This document shows, piece by piece, positions 56,118 to 63,850 of a stretch of 64,000 bases of DNA (positions are counted from its first letter, which is position 1; every line of letters begins with the position of its first letter). The stretch is from positions 1 to 64,000 of the forward strand of contig CAZKGO010000010.1 of the NCBI GenBank assembly GCA_964552235.1, written 5' to 3'. The position numbers and the translations under genes were made by a program. This DNA comes from CAVTHK01 sp964552235 (GTDB taxonomy: Bacteria; Spirochaetota; Spirochaetia; SZUA-6; CAVTHK01). The notes below the pieces were generated by a model, which had not been told where the DNA came from, did no database searches, and saw nothing but the letters and a program-made list of their open reading frames with translations.

Positions 56118-57322
56118 CCGAGACTCCTTGCGTAGTCGCCCAGCAGCTTGAGGGCGATCTCGATCTGGTCGACGTCGATCCCCGAGTAGGCCAGGCGGAT
56201 GTAGCGCTCCTTCTCGCCGGGCAGCTCGCGGCCAAAGTGCGTGCGCGTGCAGAACGAGACGCCGGTCTTTTCCAGCACCGCCCTGCGAAAGGTGGTGTAG
56301 TCGGTGGTGCCGGCGGCCTTCATCAAGCCGGTGACGTTGGGGTAGAGGTAGAAGGTCGCGCTCGGCTTGAGGCAGCGGATGCCCGGGATGCGGTTGAGCA
56401 TGTCGACGGCCTTGTCGCGCCGCTCCTGGAGGATGGCGATGATGCGCTCGTGGCCCGACTGGTCGCCGGTCAGCGCCTCGACCGCGGCGACCTGAATGAA
56501 CTGGTTCGTGCAGGACTCGTCGTTGACGTTGAGCTTGGCGATGGTGTCGATGATCGCCTTGGGCCCGATCGCCGCGCCGAGGCGCCACCCGGTCATCGCG
56601 TACTTCTTGGAAAAGGTGTAGAGGATGACCGTGCGCTCCTCCATGCCCGGAAAGCTCGCGAGCGACTCCGTGCGTCCTCCGTAGCGCATGTCGAAGTAGG
56701 CTTCGTCGGCCAGCACGTACAGGTCGCGGCGCACGGCCAGCTCCGCCAGCCGCTCGAGCTCGCGGTGTGAGCTCTCGGCGCCCGTCGGGTTGTGGAGGTT
56801 GTTGACGATGAGGGCCCGCGTCTTCTTCGTCACCAGGCGCTCAATCTCGTCGATCTCGAGCTCGAAGTTCTGCTTGCCCTCGACGTAGCGGTACGGCACG
56901 GCCTTGCCGCCGTGGAACTCGATCTGCGACTCGTAGATCGGGTAGCCGGGATTCGGGTAGAGCACCTCGTCGCCGGGGTTCATGAGCGTGAGCAGGAACT
57001 TGCCGATGACGGGCTTACCGCCGGGCTGGATCACCACGCTGTCCGCCGTGTAGTGGGTTCCCCGCGCGGAGTTGACGTCTTTTGCGAGGATGTCGCGCAG
57101 CTGCGGGATCCCGGCCGACGGGCAGTAGCCCGTGCGCCCGTCCTTCATGGCGCGGTGGGCCGCCTCGATGATGTTGTCGGGTGTCTTGATGTTCATGTCG
57201 CCGAGATGGAACGCGTAGACCGTGTTTCCCTTGGCGGCAAAGGCCGCGGCCTCGGCCGAGACCGCGAAGGCCGTCTCGGTCCCGAGTCGCGCCAGGCGTT
57301 CCGCCAGCCGAGCCTCGCCCAT
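56114..57322 (-). CDS. PLP-dependent class I aminotransferase
   Basis: A 402-residue fold-type I enzyme starting at ATG 57322, nine bases after a GGGAGG. Motifs: FHLGDMNIKTPDNI, VIQPGGKPVIGKF, NNLHNPTGAESS, LADEAYFDMRY and the Schiff-base Lys239 in TFSKKYAMTGWRLG. It is in the aspartate/alanine/LL-DAP aminotransferase-like group. First gene of the operon with RidA and the enolase-superfamily enzyme; the three overlap, so they act on linked intermediates. It is distinct from the aminotransferase at 17110. Confidence 0.9.
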   Translation of the reverse strand: MGEARLAERLARLGTETAFAVSAEAAAFAAKGNTVYAFHLGDMNIKTPDNIIEAAHRAMKDGRTGYCPSAGIPQLRDILAKDVNSARGTHYTADSVVIQPGGKPVIGKFLLTLMNPGDEVLYPNPGYPIYESQIEFHGGKAVPYRYVEGKQNFELEIDEIERLVTKKTRALIVNNLHNPTGAESSHRELERLAELAVRRDLYVLADEAYFDMRYGGRTESLASFPGMEERTVILYTFSKKYAMTGWRLGAAIGPKAIIDTIAKLNVNDESCTNQFIQVAAVEALTGDQSGHERIIAILQERRDKAVDMLNRIPGIRCLKPSATFYLYPNVTGLMKAAGTTDYTTFRRAVLEKTGVSFCTRTHFGRELPGEKERYIRLAYSGIDVDQIEIALKLLGDYARSLG

Positions 57323-57350
57323 TGTCACATCCTCCCTTTCGAGTGCCCGC

Positions 57351-57379
57351 AGAGTACGGCCGGGCCGGCCGGCTGTCAA
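57351..57379 (-). promoter_or_regulatory. Promoter of the aminotransferase-RidA-enolase operon
   Basis: On the minus strand a perfect TTGACA (57379-57374), 17 bp, TACTCT (57356-57351). The spacer is a GC-only run of gccggccggcccggccg, itself nearly palindromic. Confidence 0.55.
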
Positions 57380-57407
57380 TCGCCGCGCGCGGTCCGTCGC
57401 CGCCGTT

Positions 57408-59696
57408 TCAGCCGGCCGCGATCCTGCGCCCCGTCAGGCGCCGCTCGCTCATGCGGCCGCTCTTCGCACCGACGCTGCGCACCACAACGTGCCGGTAGCG
57501 GGTCCCCTCGGCAAGCTCGACCTCGAGCCTGCCGGACGGGGCGAGCCTGTAGCGATGCACGAGCGGCGCCGTCTGGTCGCTCACCCCGTCGTCCTCGTAC
57601 AACACGCCCTCCACCGGCCCCGCCCCGCCCGGCCACACCTCCAGGACCAGCGTCGCGAAGTCGAACGACGCCGTGCTCGGGATCGGGTCGCTCGCGGGCA
57701 GCAGCGATCCCGCGCGCACGTACAGCGGCAGCCGCTCGAGGGGCGCCTCCACGAGCAGCGCGCGGCCGCCGTCCACGCGGCCGAGGCTCGCCGCGCCCCC
57801 CTCGCCGCCCGGTCCGCCCGCGTGCTCGTACCACTCGCCCGGCGGAAGCCACACCATGCGCTCGACGGCCCCCCGCTCCACCACCGGAGCGGCGAGCAGG
57901 CTCGAGCCGACCAGGTACTCGTCGACCACCTGCCGCGCCCGCGCTTCTGGATAGTGCCAGAACAGCGGACGCGCCACGGGCGCTCCGCTGCGCGCCATCT
58001 CGTGGAACAGCTGGTACAGCGCCGGCAGGTAGCGGTAGCGCAGGCAGAGCGCCCGGCGGCAGGTCTCCTCGATCGCCGGTCCGAAAGCCCAGGGTTCCTG
58101 CCGCGCCGTGCCCTTGCAGCTGTGGTTCCTGAAGAAGGGGAAGAAGGCGGCGGCCTGGTACCATCGCGCGAGCAGTTCGCCCGTCGCGTTCTCGGTGAAG
58201 CCTCCCACGTCCACTCCGCAGAACCCCACGCCCGACAGCCCCAGATTCAGCACCTGCGCGATGCCGTCCCGCAGGTGGGCCCAGGTCGACGTGTTGTCCC
58301 CGGTCCACATGGCGGCCCAGCGCTGGATGCCCGGAAAGCCGGCCCGCGTCAGCAGGAACACCCGCTCGCCGGGCCGCAGGCGACGGACCCCCTCGACCGT
58401 CGCCCGGGCCTCGAACAGGGCGTAGACGTTGTGCATGCGGTCCATCGTCGACCACCAGCCGTCGTCGCACATGCGCACGGCTTCGGGCACGGTCTTGCGC
58501 TCGTCGAGGAGGGCCGGCTCGTTCATGTCGTTCCAGAAGCCGTCGATCCCGGCCTCGGTGTAGACCCGGTGCAGGCCGCCCCACCAGTCGCGCACCTCGG
58601 GCCGCGTGAAGTCGGGGAACTTGGTACCGCCCGGCCACACCGGCCCCTCGAAGTCCTCCCCCTCGATCGTCCGCGCGAAGTAGCCTCTCGCCGTGCCCTC
58701 GTCGAGGACCTGGTAGACTCCCGGCTCGTCGACTTTGACGCCGGGGTCTACGATCACCACCGTGCGGAAGCCCTTGGCCTTCTGCGCCCGCACGTGGGCC
58801 GCGGGGTCGGGAAAGCGTCTGGGGTCGAAGGTGAACACGCGGTAGTCGTGCATGTAGTCGATGTCGTACCAGATCGCGTCGCAGGGTATGGCCTTTGCCC
58901 GAAAGGCGTCGGCGACTCCCTCCGCCTCGGCCGCGCTCATGTAGCTGTAGCGGCACTGGTGGTTGCCGAGCGCCCACAGCGGCGGCACGGGCGGCCGACC
59001 CGTGAGCGACGTGTAGCGCTCGACGATCTCGGCGGCGCAAGAGCCGGTCACGAAGTAGAGGACCAGGTCGCCGCGGGCGACGCGGATCTGGAGCTCGCCC
59101 GCCCGGCTGCTCGCCAAGTCAAAGACGCTGCGGTACGACGAGTCGAGATAGTAGCCCCAGACCCGCCCCTCCGGACCGCCGCAGGCGAGCATGAACGGCA
59201 ACGACGAGTACATGCGCCGCGTCGTCTCGTTGTGGTGACGGACGTCGTCCCAGTTCCAGTGCTCGACGATGTAGCCGCGGCGGCCGAGAGGGCTCACCCG
59301 CTCGCCGAGCCCGAAATAGTCCTCGCCTTCGGGCGCCTCGCGCCTGTCGACCAGCTCCGGGCCCCACGCCTCCAGCGGCAACCCGCGCGACAGGAGGCGG
59401 CCGGCGCGGTCGGCGAGGCTCGCGGCAAAGGACGCCTCGTCGATCAGGAGCGACGCCGCAGGCGTGCGCAGGCGCAACAGGCCCCCGCTGCGATCGAGCG
59501 CCAGGCGAGCCTTGACCTCGGGCTGATCGACGGCGTACGACCGGTAGGGCTGCAGGGCGCGGTGCTGAGTCGCCTGCAGCCGCACCACGTGCTCGCTCAC
59601 CGCCTCGGCCAGAGCGCAGCCGCGCTCCAGGCGCAGCGTCACGATCCCGTCCTGCTCCTGCGCCTCGACCACGCCGCCGAGAGTCCTCGTGTCCAC
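57408..59696 (-). CDS. GH31 family alpha-glycosidase
   Basis: A 762-residue glycoside hydrolase. The beta-sandwich N-domain (about 1-225) is followed by a barrel with IWYDIDYMHDYRVFTFDP, the nucleophile Asp390 in WNDMNEPALL and the acid/base Asp467 in WTGDNTSTW, then HSCKGTARQEPWAFG and a beta-sandwich C-terminus with WLPPGEWYEHAGG. No signal peptide is seen, so it acts in the cytoplasm on imported alpha-glucosides or alpha-xylosides. The GTG at 59696 is an acceptable start but has no strong ribosome-binding site. It is the last gene of a leftward carbohydrate operon. Confidence 0.92.
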   Translation of the reverse strand: MDTRTLGGVVEAQEQDGIVTLRLERGCALAEAVSEHVVRLQATQHRALQPYRSYAVDQPEVKARLALDRSGGLLRLRTPAASLLIDEASFAASLADRAGRLLSRGLPLEAWGPELVDRREAPEGEDYFGLGERVSPLGRRGYIVEHWNWDDVRHHNETTRRMYSSLPFMLACGGPEGRVWGYYLDSSYRSVFDLASSRAGELQIRVARGDLVLYFVTGSCAAEIVERYTSLTGRPPVPPLWALGNHQCRYSYMSAAEAEGVADAFRAKAIPCDAIWYDIDYMHDYRVFTFDPRRFPDPAAHVRAQKAKGFRTVVIVDPGVKVDEPGVYQVLDEGTARGYFARTIEGEDFEGPVWPGGTKFPDFTRPEVRDWWGGLHRVYTEAGIDGFWNDMNEPALLDERKTVPEAVRMCDDGWWSTMDRMHNVYALFEARATVEGVRRLRPGERVFLLTRAGFPGIQRWAAMWTGDNTSTWAHLRDGIAQVLNLGLSGVGFCGVDVGGFTENATGELLARWYQAAAFFPFFRNHSCKGTARQEPWAFGPAIEETCRRALCLRYRYLPALYQLFHEMARSGAPVARPLFWHYPEARARQVVDEYLVGSSLLAAPVVERGAVERMVWLPPGEWYEHAGGPGGEGGAASLGRVDGGRALLVEAPLERLPLYVRAGSLLPASDPIPSTASFDFATLVLEVWPGGAGPVEGVLYEDDGVSDQTAPLVHRYRLAPSGRLEVELAEGTRYRHVVVRSVGAKSGRMSERRLTGRRIAAG

Positions 59697-59706
59697 GGCA
59701 AGCGCC

Positions 59707-60741
59707 CTACCAGGCGTAGGCTTCCGGCGCCTGGTTGCCCGGGCCCGGGAAGATCCGATCCAGCCTGCTCAACGCATCGGCCGGCAGCGTAACGTCGACG
59801 GCGCGGACCGCCGCCTCAAGCTGCGCCACCGTGCGCGGCCCCACGATCGGCGCCGTCACCACGGGGTTGGCGAGCACCCAGGCCAGGCCGACGCTCGCGG
59901 GATCCTGGCCGAGATCGCGGCACAGCCGCTCGTAGGCCTCGACCTGCTGCTGCTGCTGCGCCTCGAGCTTGAGCTCGGCGCGGCGCCCCTGTCGAGCCCC
60001 GGCCACCCCGCCGGCCAGCAGCCCGCCGCCCAGGGGGCTCCAGGCGATGATTCCCAATCCGTAGGCCCGGCAGGCGGGCACCACCTCGAGCTCGATCATG
60101 CGCGAGGCCAGGTTGTACTTGCTCTGCTCCGAGACCAGTCCGAGGGAGTGCCGCGCCGCGGCCCGCTCGTTGGCCTGGGCGATGTTCCATGCGGCAAAGT
60201 TGCTCGAGCCGGCGTAGATCACCTTGCCGGCGCCGATGAGCTGGTCATAGGCCTGCCAGATCTCCTCCCACTTGGCGCCGGGCGTGATGTGCGGCGGGTA
60301 CGAGAGGTTCTTGAGGTCGCCGCCGAGGTACTCGAGCCTGCTCTTGAAGTGGGGCATCCCCCGGTCGATGTGGTGCATCTGGTACAGATCGATGCGGTCG
60401 GTCTGCAGCCGCCGCAGGCTCGCGTCGCAGCCGCCGCGGATGTGGTAGGCCGAGAGGCCTTCGTCGTTGGCCCCTGGTCCCATCGGGCCGAACACCTTGG
60501 TCGCGAGCACGATGCGGTCGCGCCTCCCGCCCTGGGCGAGCCAGCGGCCCACGATCTGCTCGGTGTCGCCCGGAGTCTTGCCGTAGCGGTCGGCGGTGTC
60601 GAAAAAGTTGATCCCGAGCTCCAGGGCTCGATCCATGATGCGGAAGCTCTCCTTTTCATCGGTCTGACTTCCGAGGTTCATGGTGCCCAGGCACAGCCTG
60701 CTCACCTTGAGCCCGGTGCGGCCCAGCGACGTGAATTTCAT
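59707..60741 (-). CDS. Aldo/keto reductase
   Basis: A 344-residue AKR. The ATG at 60741 has GGAGG/GGGAG upstream. Catalytic residues lie in NFFDTADRYGKTPGDTE (Asp, Tyr), IVLATKVFGPMG (Lys) and LYQMHHIDRGMP (His). A QQQQQ run lies in the EAQQQQQVEAYERL helix. It reduces a sugar aldehyde or keto group using NADPH, or the reverse. The start overlaps the stop of the upstream dehydrogenase (ATGA). In this operon with DeoC, transketolase and a COG4091-like dehydrogenase it may reduce a short sugar or aldehyde. Confidence 0.9.
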   Translation of the reverse strand: MKFTSLGRTGLKVSRLCLGTMNLGSQTDEKESFRIMDRALELGINFFDTADRYGKTPGDTEQIVGRWLAQGGRRDRIVLATKVFGPMGPGANDEGLSAYHIRGGCDASLRRLQTDRIDLYQMHHIDRGMPHFKSRLEYLGGDLKNLSYPPHITPGAKWEEIWQAYDQLIGAGKVIYAGSSNFAAWNIAQANERAAARHSLGLVSEQSKYNLASRMIELEVVPACRAYGLGIIAWSPLGGGLLAGGVAGARQGRRAELKLEAQQQQQVEAYERLCRDLGQDPASVGLAWVLANPVVTAPIVGPRTVAQLEAAVRAVDVTLPADALSRLDRIFPGPGNQAPEAYAW

Positions 60742-62144
60742 CTCCCACCTCCCACTCCCGGCAGGCGCCGGTCCTGCTCCCTGCGCAGCGCCCACAGGCG
60801 CGAACTCGCCGGCTCCTCGACGGCCGACGCCGTCAGCAGCGCTCCCGCAGGGACGGCGCGTGTCAGGCGCAGCCCCGCGGCCATGTACAGCGGCAGCGGG
60901 CGATCGCCGCCGAGCGGAGCAGCAGGCACCATGAGCGCCTCGAGCGCGTGCCCCTGCTCGATGTCCTCCATAGCGAGCACGGTGCCGGCGGCCAGCTCGC
61001 GCCCGGCCCGGCCGACGATGTCGGCGTTCGGCCGCACCTCAGGGGCGCCCGTGGACACCCCGAGAAGGCCCGCGCAGAGCGCCGACAGCGGCGCCTCGAC
61101 TCCGAGCATGTGCAGCGGCCTGTAGACGAGGGCCGCCGTGCCGGAAGCGTTGGTCGGCATGCCCTTGCGGCCGAGGAACTGGCGGCTGTAGCGGTTGCTG
61201 TTCTCGATCACGATGAACTCGCCACCCATCATGCCGGGCTCGTCGGCCCGGCGCAGGCAGGTGAACACCTCGACCGCGCCCGGACGCGAGAGGATCCCGC
61301 CCTCGGACCGCGGGCACAGCGCCTCAGCCACTTCGACGGTGCGCAGCACGGGAGCGTGGAGCTGCGGCCTGTCGGCCGCCAGGCCCGTGTGGTTGGCCGC
61401 GATCACCATCTCGCACACGTCGGCGGGGAACAGCATCGGCAGCCCGCCCATCGCCCGCCTGCGCTCCTCGACGTACTCGGCGATGGCCCCGCGAGGCGCC
61501 CGCGCCAGGAGTCGTCGCTCGCTGTCCGAAAGAACGACCGAACCGCGGCCGTTGCCCACCGTCGCGGCAGCCTCGTCGAAGACAAAGTCGCTCTCCCGCG
61601 CCTTGCCGCCGCAGAGGACGTTGAAGCCAAGAGAGCGGGCCCAGAGGAACATCCCGGTCAGCAGGCCGTGCTGATCCCCGTCCACGGGCGTGCAGACGAC
61701 GCCCTTGTCCGCGGCCATCGCGTGCAGCAGGGGACCGACGATCGCATCGGCCTCCTTGGTGACGATGGCCAGGTGCTTGCCCGCGAGGATCGCGGCTTCG
61801 CCGTGGCGGGCGCCGGATTCGGCGTCTCCGGTGCACTCGATCACGACATCGACCGGCAGCTCGGCCACCAGCTCGGCGTTCGTCAGCAGGGCCGTGCGCC
61901 CACGATCCAGAGCCCCCCGGGCCTCGACGGCCGTCGCGCAGCGGACCGCCTCATCGCGCCCGATGCCGGCCGCCCGGCAGGCCTTTTCCAGGGCCTCGAC
62001 GCTGCGGTCGCAGACCACGCGCAGGTCCAGGCGCGGCACGAGGCGGCCCTGGGCCAGCAGCGACGTGCCGAACACACCCGTGCCGATGAGGGCGGCCCTC
62101 ACCCTGCGCTCGCCGCAGCGGCGGAACAGCGCCTCGTAGATCAT
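60738..62144 (-). CDS. COG4091-like NAD(P)-dependent dehydrogenase with SAF domain
   Basis: A 468-residue protein: Rossmann N-terminus (RAALIGTGVFGTSLL), a homoserine-dehydrogenase-like middle with DVVIECTGDAESG and HLAIVTKEADAIVGPLL, VVCTPVDGDQHGLL and FNVLCGGKARESDF, and a C-terminal SAF-type region (about 400-455) with AAGTVLAMEDIEQGHAL. Members are called predicted homoserine dehydrogenases but several have been tied to tetrose/pentose-related oxidations. It overlaps deoC (ATGA) and the aldo/keto reductase gene. Genomic context with DeoC and a split transketolase suggests sugar-phosphate or short-chain aldehyde chemistry. Confidence 0.8.
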   Translation of the reverse strand: MIYEALFRRCGERRVRAALIGTGVFGTSLLAQGRLVPRLDLRVVCDRSVEALEKACRAAGIGRDEAVRCATAVEARGALDRGRTALLTNAELVAELPVDVVIECTGDAESGARHGEAAILAGKHLAIVTKEADAIVGPLLHAMAADKGVVCTPVDGDQHGLLTGMFLWARSLGFNVLCGGKARESDFVFDEAAATVGNGRGSVVLSDSERRLLARAPRGAIAEYVEERRRAMGGLPMLFPADVCEMVIAANHTGLAADRPQLHAPVLRTVEVAEALCPRSEGGILSRPGAVEVFTCLRRADEPGMMGGEFIVIENSNRYSRQFLGRKGMPTNASGTAALVYRPLHMLGVEAPLSALCAGLLGVSTGAPEVRPNADIVGRAGRELAAGTVLAMEDIEQGHALEALMVPAAPLGGDRPLPLYMAAGLRLTRAVPAGALLTASAVEEPASSRLWALRREQDRRLPGVGGGR

Positions 62145-62851
62145 CGCGCGGGCCCGGCCGGCTCCCACCCGATCGCTGTGAGCTGGGTATCGAGCACCTT
62201 GCGCATCGCCACGACCGAGGCGCCGGCCCTCATCATGGCCACGCCGTCTTCGACGCCGGCCACCCCGCCGCTCGCCTTGACCCTGATGCGCCCTCCCACG
62301 GCCTCGTGGATCATGCTGACGGCGTGGACCGTGGCCCGACCCGGCCCGAAGCCGGTGCAGGTCTTGACGAAATCGGCGCCGCTGTCGGCCACCAGCTTCG
62401 CGGCGGTGACGATCTCCTCTTCGGTGAGGACCCCGATTTCGATGATCACCTTGAAGGGCACCTTGTGGGGTCTCGCCACCTCCATCACGGCGGCGATGTC
62501 GGCGCTCACCTTGCGGTAGTCGCCCGACTTGAAGGCGGCGATGTTCATCACCATGTCCAGGTCGTTGGCGCCGGCAGCGAGACCCTGCTCGGTCTCGACG
62601 CACTTGACCCGGCTGGTCTGGCCGCCGCAGGGAAAGCCGACGGCGATCATCGTGAGCACGCCGCTGCCCTCCAGCGCGTCCGCTACGACCGGCACCCACT
62701 GGGGAAAGGCCGCCACTGAGCGCACCCGGTACTTGGCCGCCACGCGGCAGGCCTCGCGCACCTCGGCCTCGCCGGCCGTGATCGTGAGGGCGTCCGAGTA
62801 GTCGATCGCGGCCACGAGCTTAGCGATCTCATCGCGGGTGACCCCGAGCAT
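62141..62851 (-). CDS. deoC: Deoxyribose-phosphate aldolase, DeoC family
   Basis: A 236-residue TIM-barrel class I aldolase. The Schiff-base lysine lies in DFVKTCTGFGPG and the second lysine in RIRVKASGGVAG; LDMVMNIAAFKSGDY is the substrate-side Asp-containing strand. Classical DeoC splits 2-deoxyribose 5-phosphate to acetaldehyde and glyceraldehyde 3-phosphate. CTGF replaces the usual STGK/R, which suggests a change in phosphate binding, so the real substrate may differ. The gene lies downstream of the transketolase subunits, after a 24-base palindrome. Confidence 0.88.
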   Translation of the reverse strand: MLGVTRDEIAKLVAAIDYSDALTITAGEAEVREACRVAAKYRVRSVAAFPQWVPVVADALEGSGVLTMIAVGFPCGGQTSRVKCVETEQGLAAGANDLDMVMNIAAFKSGDYRKVSADIAAVMEVARPHKVPFKVIIEIGVLTEEEIVTAAKLVADSGADFVKTCTGFGPGRATVHAVSMIHEAVGGRIRVKASGGVAGVEDGVAMMRAGASVVAMRKVLDTQLTAIGWEPAGPAR

Positions 62852-62871
62852 GGCTTACCTCCCCAGGGCAG

Positions 62872-62895
62872 GCGGCGCCGCCCGGGCGGCGCCGC
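62872..62895. other. Perfect 24-base intercistronic palindrome
   Basis: GCGGCGCCGCCC (62872-62883) followed directly by its reverse complement (62884-62895) lies in the gap between the transketolase subunit and deoC. It could fold into a strong hairpin in the mRNA, without a T-tract. Confidence 0.6.
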
Positions 62896-62905
62896 ACCCT
62901 TTGTC

Positions 62906-63850
62906 CTACTTCTTCTTGCCCTTGACCGCGGCCCTGGCCGCCTTCTTCATGTCCTCGATCGACATGCCGTACTTGTCCAGGATCGCGTCGTAGGGCCCGG
63001 TCTCGGCGAACTGGTCGCGCAGCCCGACCCGCTTGACGGGCACCGGGGCTTCCTCGCACACCAGCTCCGCCACGGCCCCGCCGAGGCCGCCGATGACGCT
63101 GTGCTCCTCGACCGTGACGATCGCGCCGGTTTCGCGCGCCGCCTTGATCACCGCGTCGTTGTCCAACGGCTTGATCGTGTGCATCTCGAGCACCCGCGCC
63201 TTGAGGCCCTCCCTGGTCAGCGCTTCGGCGGCCTGCAGCACGCGGGGCATCAGCACGCCGGTGCCGATGATCGTGAGGTCGCCGCCTTCGCGCAGCGTGT
63301 CGGCCCGGCCCAGGACCGGCGCGTACTTCGCGTCGTGGATCGTCTCGACGTCGTTGCGGCACAGGCGGAAGAACACCGCCCCCTTGTGATCGGCCACCTG
63401 CGGAAGCAGCCTGGTGATGCTCGGCCCGTCGCTCGGCACCACGACCGTCATGTTGGGGAGGCTGCGCATCGCGGCGATATCGGTGATCGAGTTGTGGGTC
63501 GGGCCGTCAAAGGAGTCCGACAGGCCGCCGTAGGCGCCCATCAGCTTGACGTTCGCCTTGCCGTAGCAGCAGTGGGTGCGGATCATCTCGATCGCCCTGG
63601 TCGCAAAGAACACCGCGAAGGTGTTGGCAAAGGGGATCTTGCCCGAGTAGGCGAACCCGACGGCCGCATCGACGAGCGACGGCTCGGCGATGCCGACGTT
63701 GAAGAAGCGATCCGGGTAGGCGTCGGCGAACATGAACGAGTGGTCCGAATTGGACACGTCGGCGCTCAGCACCACCACGTCGGGGTGCGTCTTGCCCAGC
63801 TCGACGAGCGCCTTGCCGTAGGCGAGTCGTGCGTTGACTAGCTCTGCCAT
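62906..63850 (-). CDS. Transketolase C-terminal subunit (split transketolase)
   Basis: A 314-residue protein covering the pyrimidine-binding and C-terminal domains of transketolase: NVGIAEPSLVDAAVGFAYSG, the segment FDGPTHNSITDIAAM and the C-terminal VTVEEHSVIGGLGGAVAEL. It lacks the TPP pyrophosphate domain, which is provided by the adjacent N-terminal subunit gene. Such split enzymes transfer two-carbon units in sugar-phosphate metabolism and are common in archaea and several bacterial groups. It overlaps the upstream subunit by 13 bases. A Lys-rich tail (KKAARAAVKGKKK) ends the protein. Confidence 0.92.
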   Translation of the reverse strand: MAELVNARLAYGKALVELGKTHPDVVVLSADVSNSDHSFMFADAYPDRFFNVGIAEPSLVDAAVGFAYSGKIPFANTFAVFFATRAIEMIRTHCCYGKANVKLMGAYGGLSDSFDGPTHNSITDIAAMRSLPNMTVVVPSDGPSITRLLPQVADHKGAVFFRLCRNDVETIHDAKYAPVLGRADTLREGGDLTIIGTGVLMPRVLQAAEALTREGLKARVLEMHTIKPLDNDAVIKAARETGAIVTVEEHSVIGGLGGAVAELVCEEAPVPVKRVGLRDQFAETGPYDAILDKYGMSIEDMKKAARAAVKGKKK

